DNA of 64,000 bases, taken from positions 92,450-156,449 of the forward strand of contig VWPU01009591.1 in the NCBI GenBank assembly GCA_013398955.1. The letters run 5' to 3'. The notes under the pieces were generated by a model. That model was not told the origin of the DNA. It searched no databases and saw only the letters and a program-made list of their open reading frames with translations. This DNA comes from Callaeas wilsoni. Taxonomy: Eukaryota; Chordata; Aves; Passeriformes; Callaeidae. Both the position numbers and the translations under genes were made by a program. Below are positions 26,501 through 64,000 of the stretch, piece after piece (position 1 is the stretch's first letter; the number at the start of each line of letters is the position of its first letter).

Positions 26501-27386
26501 ACAGAACAGAAAATTTTAAAGACTTTGTAATGATTTCATGGGAAGTTCATGACATGAGGTTTCCAACATTCAGTTTGGTAAGAATTATCTGAAAACCATG
26601 GCTGCCCTACACATTACTCTCTCATGTGGGGGTTTAGAGACACAAACCATTTAGATAGGTTTAATGGCCATTGCTGTACTTACACACTTATATCTATGTT
26701 AGAGCTCACAGCCACCCTGGAAGCCTTTTACAGTGACACAGCAACTGCCAGCCTTCCACCAAAGCTGAAAAGGCTCTGAGGTCTGGTTTCTCAATGCATT
26801 AAGGATCAAATGCAAACATGTTTGGATGGATCCTTTCTACATGTCAGATGACCAAACTTAACTTCTGTTAGTGCAAGTAATCAGACAAAAACCTTTCTAA
26901 TTACTTTGAGTCATCTGCTGTAGTAAGCAAATGCATCAATTCTCAACAGACTATAATAACACCTTAATAGTATGCTGAAAAAAAAGTCAAAGTGGGGGAA
27001 AAATAGAAGAATCTATAATTGGGGAAAAAATAGAAAAATCTATGATCAACTGTAAAATAAAAGCAAGTTGCACTGCCAGGGATGAAACAAGCAGCATGTA
27101 TTTCTCATACAGATGCACAGAGTGAAATGGGAACTATAGTTGCAGGAAAAAAATGATTTTGCTCTATTTAAGTCTCAGAACTGATCAATCCAATCCAATG
27201 CAATTGCTTGTAATATTTCTCAGTATTTCCCCATCATTTCCAAGACCAAAAAACCTGCTTGCAAGTAAAAGTACTTGCTGCTTCTTTGAGAATGTTTTTG
27301 TCCTTGCAATACTCACGTGAATGGATGCTCCAAAGCAGGAGCAGGACCATGAAGACCCACGCTCGACGGGGGCTGAAGGGCAGCAT
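17425..27386 (-). CDS. FMR1NB: FMR1NB-like gene: trefoil-domain membrane protein (span)
   Basis: Four minus-strand exons with GT-AG sites and matching phases join in frame, with a possible fifth. They encode a short N-terminus with a hydrophobic segment (FMVLLLLW), a linker with an NMT glycosylation site, a six-cysteine trefoil (P-type) domain, and a second hydrophobic segment. Mammalian FMR1NB, a testis-enriched membrane protein next to FMR1, has the same order: TM, FFFPTTC junction, trefoil, TM. Position and orientation directly downstream of FMR1 agree. In mammals the long N-terminal cytoplasmic region is larger; here it seems nearly absent. Molecular function is unknown; trefoil domains usually mediate extracellular glycan or protein contacts. 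Identity is supported by architecture and synteny more than by raw similarity. Confidence 0.8.
18531..18564. repeat. Short perfect inverted repeat
   Basis: GGAAAAGCATT (18531-18541) and AATGCTTTTCC (18554-18564) are exact reverse complements with a 12-nt spacer. The spacer contains another copy of the right half (TCAATGCTTTTC), so the block is both a hairpin and a 10-11-bp direct repeat. Confidence 0.8.
18608..18690 (-). mobile_element. CR1 LINE 3'-end fragment (minus orientation)
   Basis: Plus strand reads CACAGAATCATTCAGGACAG then AAAATACCTTTAAGATGACC and CCGTTAACCC. This is the reverse complement of the CR1 3' terminus (GGTTGGAAAAGACCTTTAAG pattern with terminal ATTCTG/ATTCTATG octamers). 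Similarity fades after about 18690, although GC-rich sequence to about 18850 may belong to the same element. Confidence 0.8.
20860..20956 (-). CDS. FMR1NB: FMR1NB-like exon D: transmembrane segment
   Basis: A 97-nt exon, acceptor CTCCACAG, donor GTGAGT. It encodes DVQLAIRVILLAGGGFLTLG then ILPICCCAFLQR, a clear membrane span followed by cysteines and basic residues. It aligns with the second membrane segment of human FMR1NB (LGAISLILVCLPIYC). It ends in phase 2, so the next exon must supply one base to an AG codon. Confidence 0.82.
21201..21254 (+). mobile_element. CR1 LINE 3'-end fragment
   Basis: Reads AGTTGGACTTAATGATCACA then AGGGTCTTTTCTAACCTAAA and TGATTCTATGATTC, the CR1 3' terminus with the characteristic ATTCTATG octamer. 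Only the terminal 54 bp are recognisable. Confidence 0.85.
22430..22567 (+). mobile_element. CR1 LINE 3'-end fragment, diverged
   Basis: Contains CTGGACACAGTCCCTGGGAA then ACCTGTTGCAG, and later AGAGGTCCCTTCCACACCCA with AATAATTCTGTC. This follows the CR1 3' consensus order (CTGGACACAGCCCTGGGCAACCTG, then GAGGTCCCTTCCAACC). Left boundary approximate. Confidence 0.75.
23558..23692 (-). CDS. FMR1NB: FMR1NB-like exon C: trefoil (P-type) domain
   Basis: A 135-nt phase 1-1 exon encodes CRLSSERLLTPCPVEGLNTS then ECSKNHCCPFKIGQDEQCYM and PVKD. Six cysteines with spacing C-x10-C-x9-C-x4-CC-x9-C form the trefoil pattern, with the diagnostic adjacent CC and a following C-Y/F. It aligns with the human FMR1NB domain (PC, SEC, KCC, KCF). 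The acceptor follows a T-rich tract (TTTTTAAAG) and the donor is GTGAGT. The symmetrical phase makes it a self-contained module. Confidence 0.85.
25247..25351 (-). CDS. FMR1NB: FMR1NB-like exon B: linker
   Basis: A 105-nt phase 1-1 exon with acceptor CTTGCAG and donor GTAAGT. It encodes PIQPGSEQRGEAPSKPNMTV then KGVFASFLSFFRPM. The NMT is a potential N-glycosylation site. The FFRPM plus the next exon's TC aligns with FFFPTTC just before the human FMR1NB trefoil domain. Confidence 0.8.
26995..27047. repeat. Imperfect 26-27-bp tandem duplication
   Basis: GGGGAAAAATAGAAGAATCT plus ATAATT is followed at once by GGGGAAAAAATAGAAAAATC plus TATGATC. Two copies differ at a few positions. It lies in the FMR1NB-like intron between exons A and B. 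Confidence 0.75.
27317..27386 (-). CDS. FMR1NB: FMR1NB-like exon A: N-terminus with hydrophobic segment
   Basis: Reads MLPFSPRRAWVFMVLLLL then WSIHS and ends in phase 1 at a strong donor (GTGAGT). It resembles a signal peptide: basic PRRAW, hydrophobic core, small residues at the end. The start is uncertain. The frame is open further upstream through another ATG at 27431. A plausible acceptor (TTTATTGTAG) lies 2 nt before the chosen ATG, so a 5' untranslated exon may exist. Confidence 0.65.
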
Positions 27387-28894
27387 TACTACAATAAATC
27401 CAAGAGCAGTAATAGGTACAGGGTCCTGCATAAAACAAATTATTGATCTTAACTTCATATTTATGGATTAGAGCAAACCTGACAGTTGATTGCTGCAGAG
27501 AGCTGGACTGTCTTTTTTGCAAGAAAGAGGCCAAAACCCATTGAAAAGATATGTGATATATTGAAAAATATATTGGCAATAAATGATTTTTAAGAAATTA
27601 CTAATTTAAAGAGAGTTTAAAGGAAGGCATCTTGTTAACAGAGGCTAGGCAAAAAATTATCTTTCTGAAGTGTCCCAGAGCTGGACACCTGGCACTTAAA
27701 AAGATAATTTTTAGGCAAACATTTTAATCCAAGTTCAATGAACAGAATCAAGAGTGAAGAATGAATAATATTTGAAAGCTTAAAACTGAATTCTAGTTTA
27801 GCTCATTGAATTATTCACTCTTTTCACAATTGGAGCACATGAAGAGCTTTGGATAACATTTTTAAAAGGTGGTTCAAAATGGTATTATGGATGAAAATAT
27901 TTTAGAAATCCCCATGTGATTCATAGTAATTTAAAAGCAGGCTTAAGCTTGATTTTGTACCCTCAAGCAGCCCCGATGACTGCTTTACAAGATGCTGTAT
28001 TTCACTTTGTATGCCCCTCCTGTTTTACCTTAAAAAGGTCTTTTTTCAATTATTACCACTTAGTTGTAAAGACAGCTTAAACCTAGAGACAATTTGTTAG
28101 TACTGGAGAGAACTCCATTTTCTGAACTGCTGTACAGGGAAAAGACTGACTGCATTGCCCATGGATATTGCCTTTCTGCACTTCCGCTGCTCAGTGAGGA
28201 AAGCTTCCCTGCCCTTGGATGTACCTGGGCTATAGAGGAATGTACAAACATATTCTGTCCCATGGAAAAACTACTTTGGTAATGTGAAATTATTTCTTAA
28301 GAGGACAGGAATCGTGTTTTCCAAGATACTTATTAAAATGTAATACTATTCATGACAAATTGGGAAAACAAGGGAGAAGGAAAACAAGATAAAGAGAAAA
28401 TTCTTGTTCTTGCCATTACTTACTTCTTCTGGTGTCTCCTCCAGCCCTGCTGGAGCAGGGTGTGAGCAGCTCCCCGGGGTGCAGCAACCGCAGACTGGCC
28501 CCGACAACCGCGGAACCAAGGCACGTCACAGTCACCACCCCCAGCTCAGGTGCACGGAACAGGATGGAGCAACAGAGGGGCCAGAGAAAGCTCAGTGTGT
28601 TTTGGGAGAAATCAGCCCCTGCTGAGATTGCCTCTCAAGTCTTCTAATTCATCAAGTTAAAACACAAGTTTATACTCTTACCAATCACGCCCCAGTGTAC
28701 AGTACAGGAACATCACCTAATTGTGCAGACCAGGTAATAGGTAAGAGATCAAAACACACTCCTCTCAAATCAAAAAGCTCACTCAGGAGGCTTAAGTTAG
28801 AGCTCCTCACTAACCCATGAAAAGTGAATTAATTAGGTATTGCTTCACCAAGTATTTGCACACTTGAAGCACAAATCTGACACGGATCTTTCTT

Positions 28895-30085
28895 AGACCT
28901 GGAAAGCCAACCATATCCTGGGCTGCATCAAAGGGAACATGGACAGCAGGTCAAAGGAAGTGATTCTGCCCCTCTACTCCACTCTCTTGAGATCCCCACC
29001 TGGTGTACTGCAACCAGCTCTGGAGATATGGCCTGATTTCAGCTGGGATAGAGTTAAACTTTCTTCTTTGTAGCTGGCACAGTGCTGTGCCTTGGGTTCA
29101 GGATGAGAATAATGCTGGTAACACACCGATGTTTAGTTGCTGCTAAGCAGTTCTTGCTCTCAATCAAAGACTTTTGAGTTCCCAAGCTCTGGCAGGGAGC
29201 AGGTGCACCAGAAACCAGGAGGGAGCACGGCCAGGACATTGACCTGGACTGGCCAAAGGGATATTCCACACCACGGCACATCACACCCAGCATAGAAACT
29301 GCAGGAGCTGGCAGAGATGCCAAACACTGCCCAGGGATGGCCTGGGCACTGGTCAGTGTATTGAGCAATTGTATTGTGCAGCTCTTGCTCCTCTTGGATT
29401 TCATCTCTATCGCTCCTTTTCATTACAATTCTTATTATTGTATTCTATTATCTTTCAGTTATTAAACTATTCTTGTATTAACCCATGGTTTCTACTTTTT
29501 TGTTTCCGCTGATTCCCATCCCCACTGGGAGGGTGGAGGGGGAAGAGGGCACAGAGTGAGGGAGTGAGCAGCTACGTGGTGTTGCTGGCTGGAGTTAAAC
29601 CACAAGTTCCCCCCAATGAAGAACATGGACCTTTTCAAGCTTGTCCAGAGGGTCATGAGGGTGACCAGAGGCCTGGAACAGCTCTGCTCTGAAGACAAGC
29701 TCAGAGACCTGGGGTTGTTCAGCCTGGAGAAGGCACTGGGGACACATTAGGGCCCCTTCCAGTACCTAAAGGGGCTGCACAAGAATGATGGGGAAGACTT
29801 TTCAGCAGGGCCTGTGCAATAGGACAAAGAGTAACAGTTTTTAAAAAAAACCAGGTCAAATTAGATGAGATATAAAGATGAAGTGTTTTACAATGAGGGT
29901 GGTGAGGCCTGGCACAGGTTGCCCAGAGAAGTTGTAGATGCCCTGTGCCTGGAGGCATTCCAGGCCAGGTTGGATGGAGCTCTGGACAACTTGGTCTACG
30001 GGAAGGTGTTCCTGCCCGAGGCAGAGGTTGAAACTAGAGGATCTTTAAGGTTCCTTCCAACCCAGACCATTCTAGGATTATACCA
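28895..30085 (+). mobile_element. CR1 LINE 3' portion interrupted by an LTR (28895-29033 and 29605-30085)
   Basis: The left part includes CATATCCTGGGCTGCATCAA, GTGATTCTGCCCCTCTACTC and TACTGCAACCAGCTCTGGAG, which is the CR1 RT C-terminal region. After the LTR the order resumes: TCATGAGGGTGACCAGAGG, GGGGTTGTTCAGCCTGGAGA, GGTTGCCCAGAGAAGTTGTA, and the 3' end TTCCTTCCAACCCAGACCAT with TCTAGGATTA. Many substitutions mark it as old. No usable ORF remains. Confidence 0.88.
29034..29604 (+). mobile_element. Solo LTR of an avian endogenous retrovirus, nested in CR1
   Basis: A 571-bp block begins TGATTTCAGCTGGGATAGAG and ends GCTGGAGTTAAACCACA. It includes AGCTGGCACAGTGCTGTG, CCAAAGGGATATTCCACACC, TTATTAAACTATTCTTGTAT and CCCACTGGGAGGGTGGAGGG, the order I recall for a widespread avian LTR family. 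Its ends fit TG...CA. No gag, pol or env sequence adjoins it. The CR1 reads continuously on both sides, so it inserted into an older CR1. I could not identify the target-site duplication. Confidence 0.75.
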
Positions 30086-32914
30086 CATCCATTCCTTTCA
30101 TTAAGGAAAGGCTCTGCATACACTGGGAGCAGTATTTTTAAAATATACAGAAACCTAAAGTAAATGCAGATGTCATCAAATCAGCAGTTCCCCAAACAGA
30201 TGAGCTGCCTAAAGCAGTTGCAGTTTGCTACAACAGCCATCTGAACTGATAAGTGAGCCTGAAAAAACTTATATATTCACACGGTTTTTTTTTCTCATTT
30301 CAGTTAATTGCATGAGTTTAAAGGGTGGGTCTCTTTAACCTTATTTGTATGCAGCACCAGCTTGCTAAAATAAGCAACAATACACAGTATCCTCAGTTTC
30401 ATTGTTTCATTCTATACCCAGACCAGACTCAGCCACTCTCAGCAGTACCAATGGGGAGATACTTGGAAACGTCTAATGCACAAGCCTTCTTCTTCTGAAG
30501 CATATGGTTTACATGAAAGGGAGATTTTCCACGCTGATTTATCTCATGGAACACTCCAGACAGTGTGATGCATTTCTGACATGGGACTCTTCAGACTGAT
30601 AAGAATTACAGAAAATTGCCCCGCCTCCCCCATTTCAAATAGAACACTTAATTGATTTTACTACGTTTAGGAGTGCTGATTCCCCTTGCTGCCGCTGTAG
30701 TCCACACCTGAGGCTCAGCCTGAGTGCAGAAGGCAATAAAGCACATCCACACCCTAAATGTTTGCTATGCCGTTTCTGCAACAGTCCAGTTCTTAGCATT
30801 TATAGACTACATCCATGTGATCATTTTTTGCTTTAAATTAACTGCTTTTATTGGAAACCAGTTTCCTAAATTCAGTGCAAAACTGTAAGAAAACATCTTC
30901 TCCTACTGAACTTTCAGTAGATACACAAAATTACCTATAATTGTTGCTCTTTCTTATAATCCAATTCCATACAGTACTCAAAGCACACAAAAATTACTGC
31001 TTTAAATTCAATTGTAAAGTAATTTTTAAACAATGGAAAAAACAAAAAAGAACAATTATGGCAACTGACTCATCCAGGTTTAACAGCAATTATTTCTATC
31101 GAACTGGTTGAGACGAATGACCTTCATAACTGTGAAAGCACATCTGACAGATGTGCATTTTAAAAAACTGTTTGCAGAAAACCAGATTCATCCCCTGATG
31201 CAGGCAAAAGATCCACAGTCCTCTGTCAAAGACTCACAATGCCAAAGAGTAAAGAGCTGTTTCTGTAAATCACAGCATAAAAATATAACGAGAAACCCAC
31301 ACTGTGTTTAAGTCTAATGAACCTCAGGCAAGGAGGATCTCGTGATCCAAGTGGAATCTATTCAGAACACTAAGCTCAAGAGGCCTAACCCCACTTCTCC
31401 TGACATACATTAAACTGCCTTAATACCTTAACAGTGTAAACATCTTAGTCACCCCAATCTTCATGGGTGTGAATGTCTGGAAAAGACTCTTTGACTAGCA
31501 TCTTTTAGGATGAAAATCTGTTAAGTTCAAGTGAATGACGAACAAGCTTAGTACACACTACTTTGGAAACAACAAGCTCAGCCTTGTCACTTTTTAAAAA
31601 ATTCTTTTAAGTAGCTGCCAGAACCAGCAACACATCTCCCCCACCCCTTAACACAGGTATTCCACTGCAAGTCTTGCTGCTTCTGGAAATAGACAAAACC
31701 TTTAAAAATACACAGGATAAAAATATTTGAGACCCATCTTCTCTTGCAGATTAGCAGAAAACTTAGAACTGTACAGCAGGATTCCTGAAATGACTGAGGA
31801 ATACTCACTGGAAGCTAAAATTTTCCATTTTAATATTCAATACTGAAGGGTTTTGCAGGGAAACATACTGCAGTTCAGGAAAATAAGCTGCCTTTCACAG
31901 TAAGTGCTTATAGGAAGAAGCAGGGTCTACAGTCAGTACCATACTCACAGCACCCAATGTCCTTCCTGGACATGGTACACAATATTTGATATTAAGGACA
32001 AAAAAGGGTTGAAAAAGCTCATCAGTAACTGATTCAAGTAACCTTTGTATTTACGAAACTAAACCTAGTATCTTCTTGAACTCTCGAGTGTTCATAAAGA
32101 GATTTTTTTTCAAAAAAGCTGAATAAAGAGATTTTTTTCCTTGACAAAGTTTTAGTAACAACTCTGAAAATCTTAACTCCCCACCATCATTAACAAAAAT
32201 GCATTCAGTAAACAGAAACACAAACTTTCTATTTTTATAAGCATTTGTTAATTCATTGAGCTTTGAGTTTAACCTTAGTGAATTTAGACTTTGGCATGAT
32301 TCACAAATACCTCTCACTCTTTCAAAGAACTTTATTTTAAAAATAATTTTAATTCATTAGACCATACTTTATAATAGTTACCAATAGGACGGACCTGAAC
32401 TCAAGCATCAGACATTTGTTGAACTTTCAAGTTTTGTAACAACATGACTTTTCAAAATAAAAGTGTACATTTAGATTCACAGGTTAATTTGTTGAAATTT
32501 AATAACATTTAAAACCACTGGAATATGAACTGAAAGGGATATATGTAAAGTACACAGATACCAAAAAAGGTCATAACCCCAAAACCCACTTGGAAATGGA
32601 ATGCAGCCAATTAGTCAGACTGTGGTTTAGTAATTTCACATTTACCCGGGTTAGCACCTTAGTGAACTCAACCACCGAATGTGAGAAATGAGTGCAGGAA
32701 GTGTGACCACTCAACAGGTACTGTACCATTCCATGAGGAGACTGTCTTGAGCATTATGTGCTGTATTTTTGAAATCTGGTAATAGCTGAGACTTTTCTAA
32801 AATGTGTAAATAAACAATGGCTACAGTTAAAGTCTAAACAAAGAAATACTTTCTACTTTCTGTCAGTTGAGATTTTTTAAAGCAATCATTCATAAGGATT
32901 GCATCAACATCAGT

Positions 32915-34705
32915 TAGCAGAGGAAGATCAAACTTTATTGAAACTGCTTGCATACAAAATATATTGCACTATAACCAAACAAATGTCAACATAAAATCCA
33001 ATCTGTTGTAGCTAATATGTACAGAGAATATTGCCCAAGAGCAGTTACATTACAAGGTCAGTCTACCTTGGTTAATTATCTACAGTATTTTAAACCAAAC
33101 AGCTTACAGATGATGTGTGCAAGGTACCAATTTCTGTTTTCAAATACTATACATTCCCAAAATAAATAACTAGAAATCAACATTAATGTTTGGCAATACT
33201 TTTTAAGACATTTTTATATTTGTTAAATCATGTGCAGTTCGTTGCCAGTTTTAGTATGCTCACCTGTATGCAAGGAAAAAAAAGAATGAAGAAAGCAAAG
33301 AAACAAAACTCACAAAATACATCAGAGGCAAGGTCAAGTTTGTACAATTCTGTACATCAACAGTGGCTCTCCTTCTGGAGTAATCTAAACAAAAATGGAC
33401 TAAAATGAAGGTCCTTATGCAGTTGTGCCCAGTAAGTTTAACGTGTGATCAGGAATGAAAGAAAGCACAGCTCCTCCCACCACTTCCCACCCTTCCCTGG
33501 TGCACAGCTGTACTTTGGATTCTGTGACACCTTCACATTGGCTCGTAATTAGGACCTTGCAGCTCAAAATATGAAGAACGTTTGTTTTACCTTCAGTATT
33601 TTTGACTACTGTATCTGTACTTGCCAGGGCATGACATATGGTGACTTTCTTCCTACCTCTCCTGAAACAGTCCCCAAATTAAAATAAGCAATTCGAAACT
33701 TCTGGGAGGATGAAAATCATCAATGCTTTAGGCTGGTCATCTGGCCAAACAGCAGGCACACATTACTAGCTTGTGAACATGTTACACTTGTTCCCTCAGT
33801 AACAATGAGTTTTTTAGTTTTCCACAATGGAAAGATTTTTTTTTAGTTTTTTTTTTTTAAAAAAAAAGCTTCTGTACTGCCTACAAAGAAAAAAATTACA
33901 CCCCTTTTTCAATAACACTATTTGCCAAATCTTCAGTGCAAAATAAATTTCCTATTCTTCTAACTGCCTAACTGAATGTTTATGTAAGGAAAAAATTATG
34001 GAAAGCATGCACTTGTCTATAAAGTACTAACGTCTGACAAGGATTGCTACATATATTTTACATTTAGTGTTACCAACTCATCTTCCCTGATTTCTGCATC
34101 CAAATATAATATCCCTACCTGCCAAGATATAAAAAAGGCACAGATCATACAACTTTTTTGCTAATGAAAATGACAATTGTTACATCACACAGATTTCAGG
34201 GTCCACCAAAATATTGAAAAAGGTGAACCAGAATGTGAACTGACACAGGACATAAAACGACATAGCATTTCATGAAGAACTGGTAAGTTAGATTGAAAAC
34301 AGAAGCCAATTTGATTACTGCAAACACTATTTATTCTGAAAATTGAAATTGAGCAGTGAATTTGACCAGATGTGTTAAAATGGTACAACTGAACAGAAAG
34401 TTTACCAATGCACAGCTCAGTATTTTTAAAACAAACAAAAAAGAATCTTTCATCGTTTGAACTGCAATATGTACTTGGAAGCGATTTTCGGAAGTTCAGG
34501 TATTTTTATGCAAATATTTGAATAACTTCTTATTCTGAAAACAACTGCATACTGTTGATGTTAAAAAAGGCTAACAGAGAACATATGTTCATTTCATGCC
34601 CTGCGCCATCTTGCCTACTATTTGTCTTTGGCCTAACGAGTTTCTCTAACATGGAATAGGAATTACTGAAACAGTATAGGAAATATGACTTCAGAGTTAT
34701 GCAGT
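32915..34705 (-). other. FMR1: FMR1 3' UTR
   Basis: Minus-strand sequence after the stop runs about 1.8 kb to a poly(A) signal, with no intron seen. Long blocks match the human FMR1 3' UTR as I recall it, including GGCCAAAGACAAATAGTAGG just after the stop and most of the last 300 nt. It is AT-rich with A/T homopolymers around 33830-33870. The exact cleavage point is inferred to be 15-25 nt past the signal. Confidence 0.9.
32934..32939 (-). terminator. FMR1: FMR1 poly(A) signal AATAAA
   Basis: Canonical AATAAA on the minus strand within TTTCAATAAAGTTTGATC, the same 3'-end context I recall for human FMR1. Another AATAAA at 34335-34330 near the start of the UTR could give a very short alternative, but nothing else supports it. 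Confidence 0.88.
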
Positions 34706-63756
<29,051 letters not shown>

Positions 63757-63980
63757 GTTGTGCGCGGTGCGGGAGACCCGGGCCCGGCGCCGCCTCCCTT
63801 CCCTTTCTCTGTGCCGGCGCAGGCGGGGGAGGAGCGGTGTGTGTGTGCGGGGCGGGGGCGCTCGGTTCACGCCGAGCCCGGGGGTGTGGCCACCCTGGGC
63901 GGGAGGGGGTGGCAGCTCCGGGGCCTCCGCTCGGCTCCGCCGCTCCGGGCCCGGGGCCGCCGGAAATGAAACCGAAACGG
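63757..63980 (-). other. FMR1: FMR1 5' UTR (approximate)
   Basis: About 220 nt between the conserved start-site block and the ATG. It is GC-rich, contains a short CA/TG run (63837-63847) and no ATG. The longest CGG-type run is only two units, so the repeat that expands in human fragile X is absent from this position. The transcription start is inferred by comparison with mammalian FMR1 and is not marked precisely. Confidence 0.7.
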
Positions 63981-64000
63981 CGGCGGGCGGCGCGCGGGGG
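63958..64000 (-). promoter_or_regulatory. FMR1: FMR1 core promoter / initiator block
   Basis: The minus strand reads GTTTCGGTTTCATTTCCGGC, nearly identical to the block I recall just after the human FMR1 start sites (which has CACTTCC). There is no TATA box, and upstream sequence is pure GC-rich. On the plus strand the block contains GGAAATGAAA (63962-63971) and GAAACCGAAA (63968-63977), matching ETS-IRF composite and ISRE half-site patterns. The window ends before the upstream NRF1/E-box region known in mammals. Confidence 0.75.

Larger units (their letters stand above)
27387..32914. other. Interval between FMR1 3' end and the FMR1NB-like gene
   Basis: About 5.5 kb separating two genes transcribed in the same direction. 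It is AT-rich except for a GC-rich patch at about 28430-28640 and the CR1/LTR block at 28895-30085. No coding exon was identified. The promoter and any 5' untranslated exon of the FMR1NB-like gene should lie here. Confidence 0.6.

Overview
This is a vertebrate nuclear window, almost certainly from a bird. It shows split genes with GT-AG introns, several CR1 (chicken repeat 1) LINE fragments, an avian-type solo LTR, a small hAT-like DNA element and a GC-rich CpG-island promoter at the right-hand edge. There is no bacterial or viral gene organisation.

The right half (about 32.9-64.0 kb) is one gene on the minus strand: FMR1, coding for the RNA-binding protein FMRP. I could place 15 coding exons base by base; they join in frame into a 565-residue product. 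The exons run from a CpG-island first exon (63706-63756) to the terminal exon (34706-34867). A 3' UTR of about 1.8 kb follows, ending at an AATAAA signal (32934-32939). The product has two Tudor/Agenet domains, KH domains with intact GxxG loops, a nuclear export segment and an RGG box. Residue numbering matches human FMRP through residue 330. Exons matching mammalian 11 and 12 are not in the coding path: 11 is not visible, and 12 survives only as a broken relic near 44.24-44.30 kb. The 5' UTR lacks the mammalian CGG tract; a GGA/CCG/TCC triplet hairpin lies just inside intron 1 instead.

The middle (about 17.4-27.4 kb, minus strand) holds a gene I identify as FMR1NB (FMR1 neighbour), in the same order and orientation as in mammals. 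It has a signal-peptide-like N-terminus, a linker exon, a six-cysteine trefoil (P-type) domain encoded by one symmetrical phase 1-1 exon, and a transmembrane exon. The last coding exon is uncertain.

The left 17.4 kb and the 27.4-32.9 kb interval look intergenic, with no supportable coding exons. Repeats identified: CR1 pieces at 18.6, 21.2, 22.4, 28.9-30.1 (split by a solo LTR) and 40.0-40.8 kb (an ORF2 fragment inside an FMR1 intron), plus a hAT-like element at 10.05-10.33 kb. Family assignments come from recall of known sequences, not from a database search.
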